Source of the DNA: Penelope pileata
Lineage: Eukaryota > Chordata > Aves > Galliformes > Cracidae
Direction of reading: 5' to 3'
DNA: 64,000 nt
Assembly: GCA_013396635.1 (NCBI GenBank)
Contig: WBMW01000464.1
Span: forward strand, 1,014,062-1,078,061
Numbering within the stretch: position 1 is the first letter of the stretch; every line of letters starts with the position of its first letter. This document shows, piece after piece, positions 61,432-64,000 of the stretch. Position numbers and translations under genes: made by a program. Under the pieces are notes generated by a model. That model was not told the origin of the DNA. It made no database searches and saw nothing but the letters and a program-made list of their open reading frames with translations.

Positions 61432-61524
61432 GTTTTTTTTTAATTAAAGGGTGTTTTTTTTTTTGTTTTTTTTTTTTTTTTTTTTGTGTTTATTTTTTTT
61501 ACAAAATTTCTTTTTTTTTTTTTG
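61432..61524 (+). repeat. T-rich low-complexity block
   Basis: Several T homopolymers of about 9-21 bases are separated by G, GTGTTTA or ACAAAATTTC. Open frames here (61425-61636) are poly-Phe artefacts. It may be a decayed poly(A) tail of a minus-strand retrocopy, but no body was recognised. Confidence 0.88.
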
Positions 61525-63639
61525 TGCTGTGGATCCAATTTTATCACAGAATTCATGGCCTAGAAATACATCTTCTTCATGTGATTCTGAGATTATTCAG
61601 ATGTTTATTGTCCCAGGAAGGATGCTGAAAACTTAAGATGCTGTCGAAAAGACCAGGGAAGAAGCTGGTTGTGGCGTTTAATGAGTGAACAGTGGAAGAT
61701 AGTGGGGAAACTCGTGTACCCTGGGACCCTTGGCTTCTTGATAGTTTTTCTGTATAGCTAAGTTTGAAAGGAACTTTTTTGTTTTTTAAGACTTGAAATC
61801 CACATGCATTAATCTATCCCTCTGAAGCTGTTGTGTTACATCAGGGGTAGCCTGTAATCCGGGAGCCATGTTGGCTTACTTCCTTACCATCAATTATGTG
61901 GGAAATATTTGGGAACAGAGAACACTTTCAATAGGAGTTAGATGTGTGAATGGAGGTGTAGAAGGTCATGTTCAAGGTGATTTATCTGCATGAAATAATT
62001 CAGCTGCTTCTGAAAGCCACTTCTGGATCTGGCCTTTTTATTGTCAAGCTATTCATTCTTTCTAATGCAACAGAAAAGTGCTTTTTTGAAGAAACAAAAT
62101 GAAGAATTTCTACAGTAAAGCAGAAGGCAAATCATTTAAACATGGAAATGCTGCAGTGTCATGAGAGATGTAGAGAAGCATTCTTTTGTTCCTTTGTCTT
62201 CTCCATTGTGGGAATGACTGTGGCCTTAATAGCAAGTGGGTTACTTCAGTTTCTAAGCTAGCTGTTTGGGAGGGGGGTTGGCATTGTTGTGCAGCTGCCT
62301 CAAAACCAGGAATAAGTCAAAGAGATCTTAAAATGAAAGAGAAGGGTGCCATAACACCCCATTCTCCATGGATCTGTTCTGTGCAGATCAGTGTTGAGGC
62401 CTCGGCAATGTCTGGTCACTAGCAGTACTGCATGGGGGGAGGAGAGCAGGTCCTCCTCCAGCTGATGCTAGCGAACTGTTTACGAACAGCACACATTAAC
62501 TCCGACAGTATTTACATAGACTAATGGAGATTTAAAGGGTCAAAATCCAAGCAGAAGACACTTTGTAGCTGCAAACACATGCAATTGTGTTGCTGCATTC
62601 TTGTATCTCTGTAGTGGTGGGCTCCTGTAGATTCTTTCTTAAAAACGATGAGATGAGAATTGCCTCTTTTAAAACTTTTCAGTTGCAGTGAGGACAAAAG
62701 ATCCCACAACACAGTTGGTAAGAATGGTTTTAAACCTCTGTTCTCCTTTATTTGTTGAGAACATAGGTGAGTAAATGTCCATCGCCGCAGTACTGGTGAA
62801 GTTGGACAGTATTTTTTCAGTGTTATAGGCAAAAAGGGCAAAAAGTGGTGTTGGTGCATAATTGAAGACGAAGGCTTAAATGCTCTTGTTCTTGCAACCT
62901 CTGTTTTAAGTTTGTTGTCTTCAGATTTGGTTGAACCTGGACTTGTTTCAGACTATGGCTTTGGACCACAAAGCCTGTAACACACCCACAAGCTGTTACC
63001 TCCAGAGTGAAAGGCTCAAGCTGAGTCACTGCCGGGGAGTCATGCAATTACACACATTAGTTAGGACATAAACCCATCCAATGCTTTAGAGAGCAGTGGT
63101 GCAGTGTCCTGTGTTTGCTGTTACTGATCCAAGGGTTGAATACATGTTGTGTTTGAATCCTAATTATGAGATATGTTGCCCTTTGGAGATGGCCATGTCT
63201 GGCATGGAGGGCACTGCAGACAGCAAAAGCTCAGAGAACTTCATTCAGCTCCATCAAGTTATTTCTATCAGCTCGTTCCCTAGGCCTGTACCATTTGGCA
63301 TATGAGTTAGAAACAAATCAACAAAATTCATGGTTCAGATAAATACATGGGTTTACTGACAACACTTTATCCACAGCTAATCTTCTAACTACCTTGAGTT
63401 ACACCTCTACAGCAACCCCTGCATTATCCCAGCTGGTCTGATAAGATGATACAGCTGTGAAAAGGATCTGCTGTGCCTTTCACTCCCTTTCCAGCTCTCT
63501 CCCTCCCCCCTACATTCTCCTGTGGTCAGAGCATAGGTTGCACATATGTAGTTGGTGTTGGTCTTTCTCTGCTGAGCCATTTTTCAAACAGAAATGAAAA
63601 TGTGTATTTATTACTAGTTTCTCATCACTCCTTGCTTGC
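61525..63639. other. Non-coding, no recognisable gene
   Basis: Unique-looking sequence. Frames at 62186-62422, 62521-62859 (minus), 62823-63047 (minus) and 63096-63305 have no recognisable domains. No repeat family was recognised. Confidence 0.5.
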
Positions 63640-63860
63640 TGTTACAGAATCAATTACCAGTGGGATTTCAGCTGTTCGTAATATCTGTTCACTTAGGTCA
63701 CTGACAAATTAATAGCTCACTTCAGCTGTAGGGCTTTGATCGTGTGACTTTGATAACCGAGGGAGTAAAAGGCTGCTTTGTCCTGCTTTGGGAAATAGAG
63801 GCCGGCTCCTTAGTTCAGCTCTTTGACAAGTTAACCGCAATTTATAAGGTGAATCTCCTG
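63640..63860. promoter_or_regulatory. Candidate conserved non-coding element
   Basis: The block keeps scattered CpGs (near 63677, 63740, 63758, 63803 and 63836) and has AAATTAATAGC near 63706-63716 and TTTGATAACC near 63749-63758. No repeat signature or credible coding frame. Enhancer-like texture only; conservation was not tested. Confidence 0.25.
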
Positions 63861-64000
63861 TACCTTTTGCAACTTCCTAATAGTTCTGATGCAGAAAATA
63901 GGTTCCTTCAAGTGCTTTTCCACAGGGAGAAACTGACTGGGGAGCAGCCACTGGAGAATAAGCAACAAGTCTCAAGTGGCTATATGGGAATAACCATCCT
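63861..64000. other. Non-coding, window end
   Basis: No recognisable feature. Confidence 0.5.

Noticed and set aside
61425..61636. Phe-rich open frames
   Set aside because: They come from the T-rich low-complexity block.
1..64000. CRISPR arrays, bacterial operons, phage or defence systems
   Set aside because: No regularly spaced repeats, no long dense coding frames; the CR1 elements show this is vertebrate DNA.

Overview
This window looks like nuclear DNA from a bird, possibly a galliform. The main evidence is several CR1 LINE remnants with avian 3' ends: the octamer-like tail at 46525-46540 and its reverse complement at 40365-40385. There are also endogenous-retrovirus-type LTR candidates, scattered A/T homopolymers and an AT-rich, CpG-poor background. 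The species cannot be fixed from the sequence alone.

I find no protein-coding gene, rRNA, tRNA, CRISPR array or bacterial-type operon. Open frames are short (the longest is about 205 codons), lie on both strands, and none resembles a protein I recognise. Many are low complexity or lie antisense to repeats. The window is best read as a gene desert or as the inside of one or more very long introns. I could not recognise isolated exons, so small exons of an unidentified gene cannot be excluded.

Layout. 1-8.2 kb is mostly unique AT-rich sequence with a pyrimidine-rich stretch (3.2-4.0 kb), a CTTT microsatellite (5.95-6.02 kb) and a CpG-retaining block at 7.3-7.76 kb that could be a conserved regulatory element. 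8.27-9.02 kb is an LTR-like sequence with an internal 143-bp tandem duplication. 12.95-13.81 kb is a sense-strand CR1 ORF2 relic with an internal deletion and a damaged reverse-transcriptase motif. 14.22-14.64 kb is a possible minus-strand LTR. 16.3-19.2 kb has two homeobox-motif-rich candidate conserved elements flanking an old CR1-like fragment at 17.85-18.25 kb. 19.2-40.3 kb is mostly unique, with short tandem repeats, microsatellites and notable perfect inverted repeats (20.57, 33.97, 35.96-36.0 and 36.24 kb). 40.37-41.44 kb holds a minus-strand CR1 3' end and a less certain ORF-like relic. 46.37-46.54 kb is a plus-strand CR1 3' end. 53.98-54.06 kb is an apparently ancient CR1 3' end. 58.64-58.69 kb is a 50-base T homopolymer, 59.16-59.60 kb is a candidate regulatory element with a tight CpG cluster, 61.43-61.52 kb is T-rich, and 63.64-63.86 kb is another candidate element.

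No genes can be shown to work together here. The interest lies in the candidate cis-regulatory blocks and in how the retroelements have decayed. Calls of conservation are inferences from sequence texture (retained CpG, clustered TAAT-type motifs); I had no alignment.
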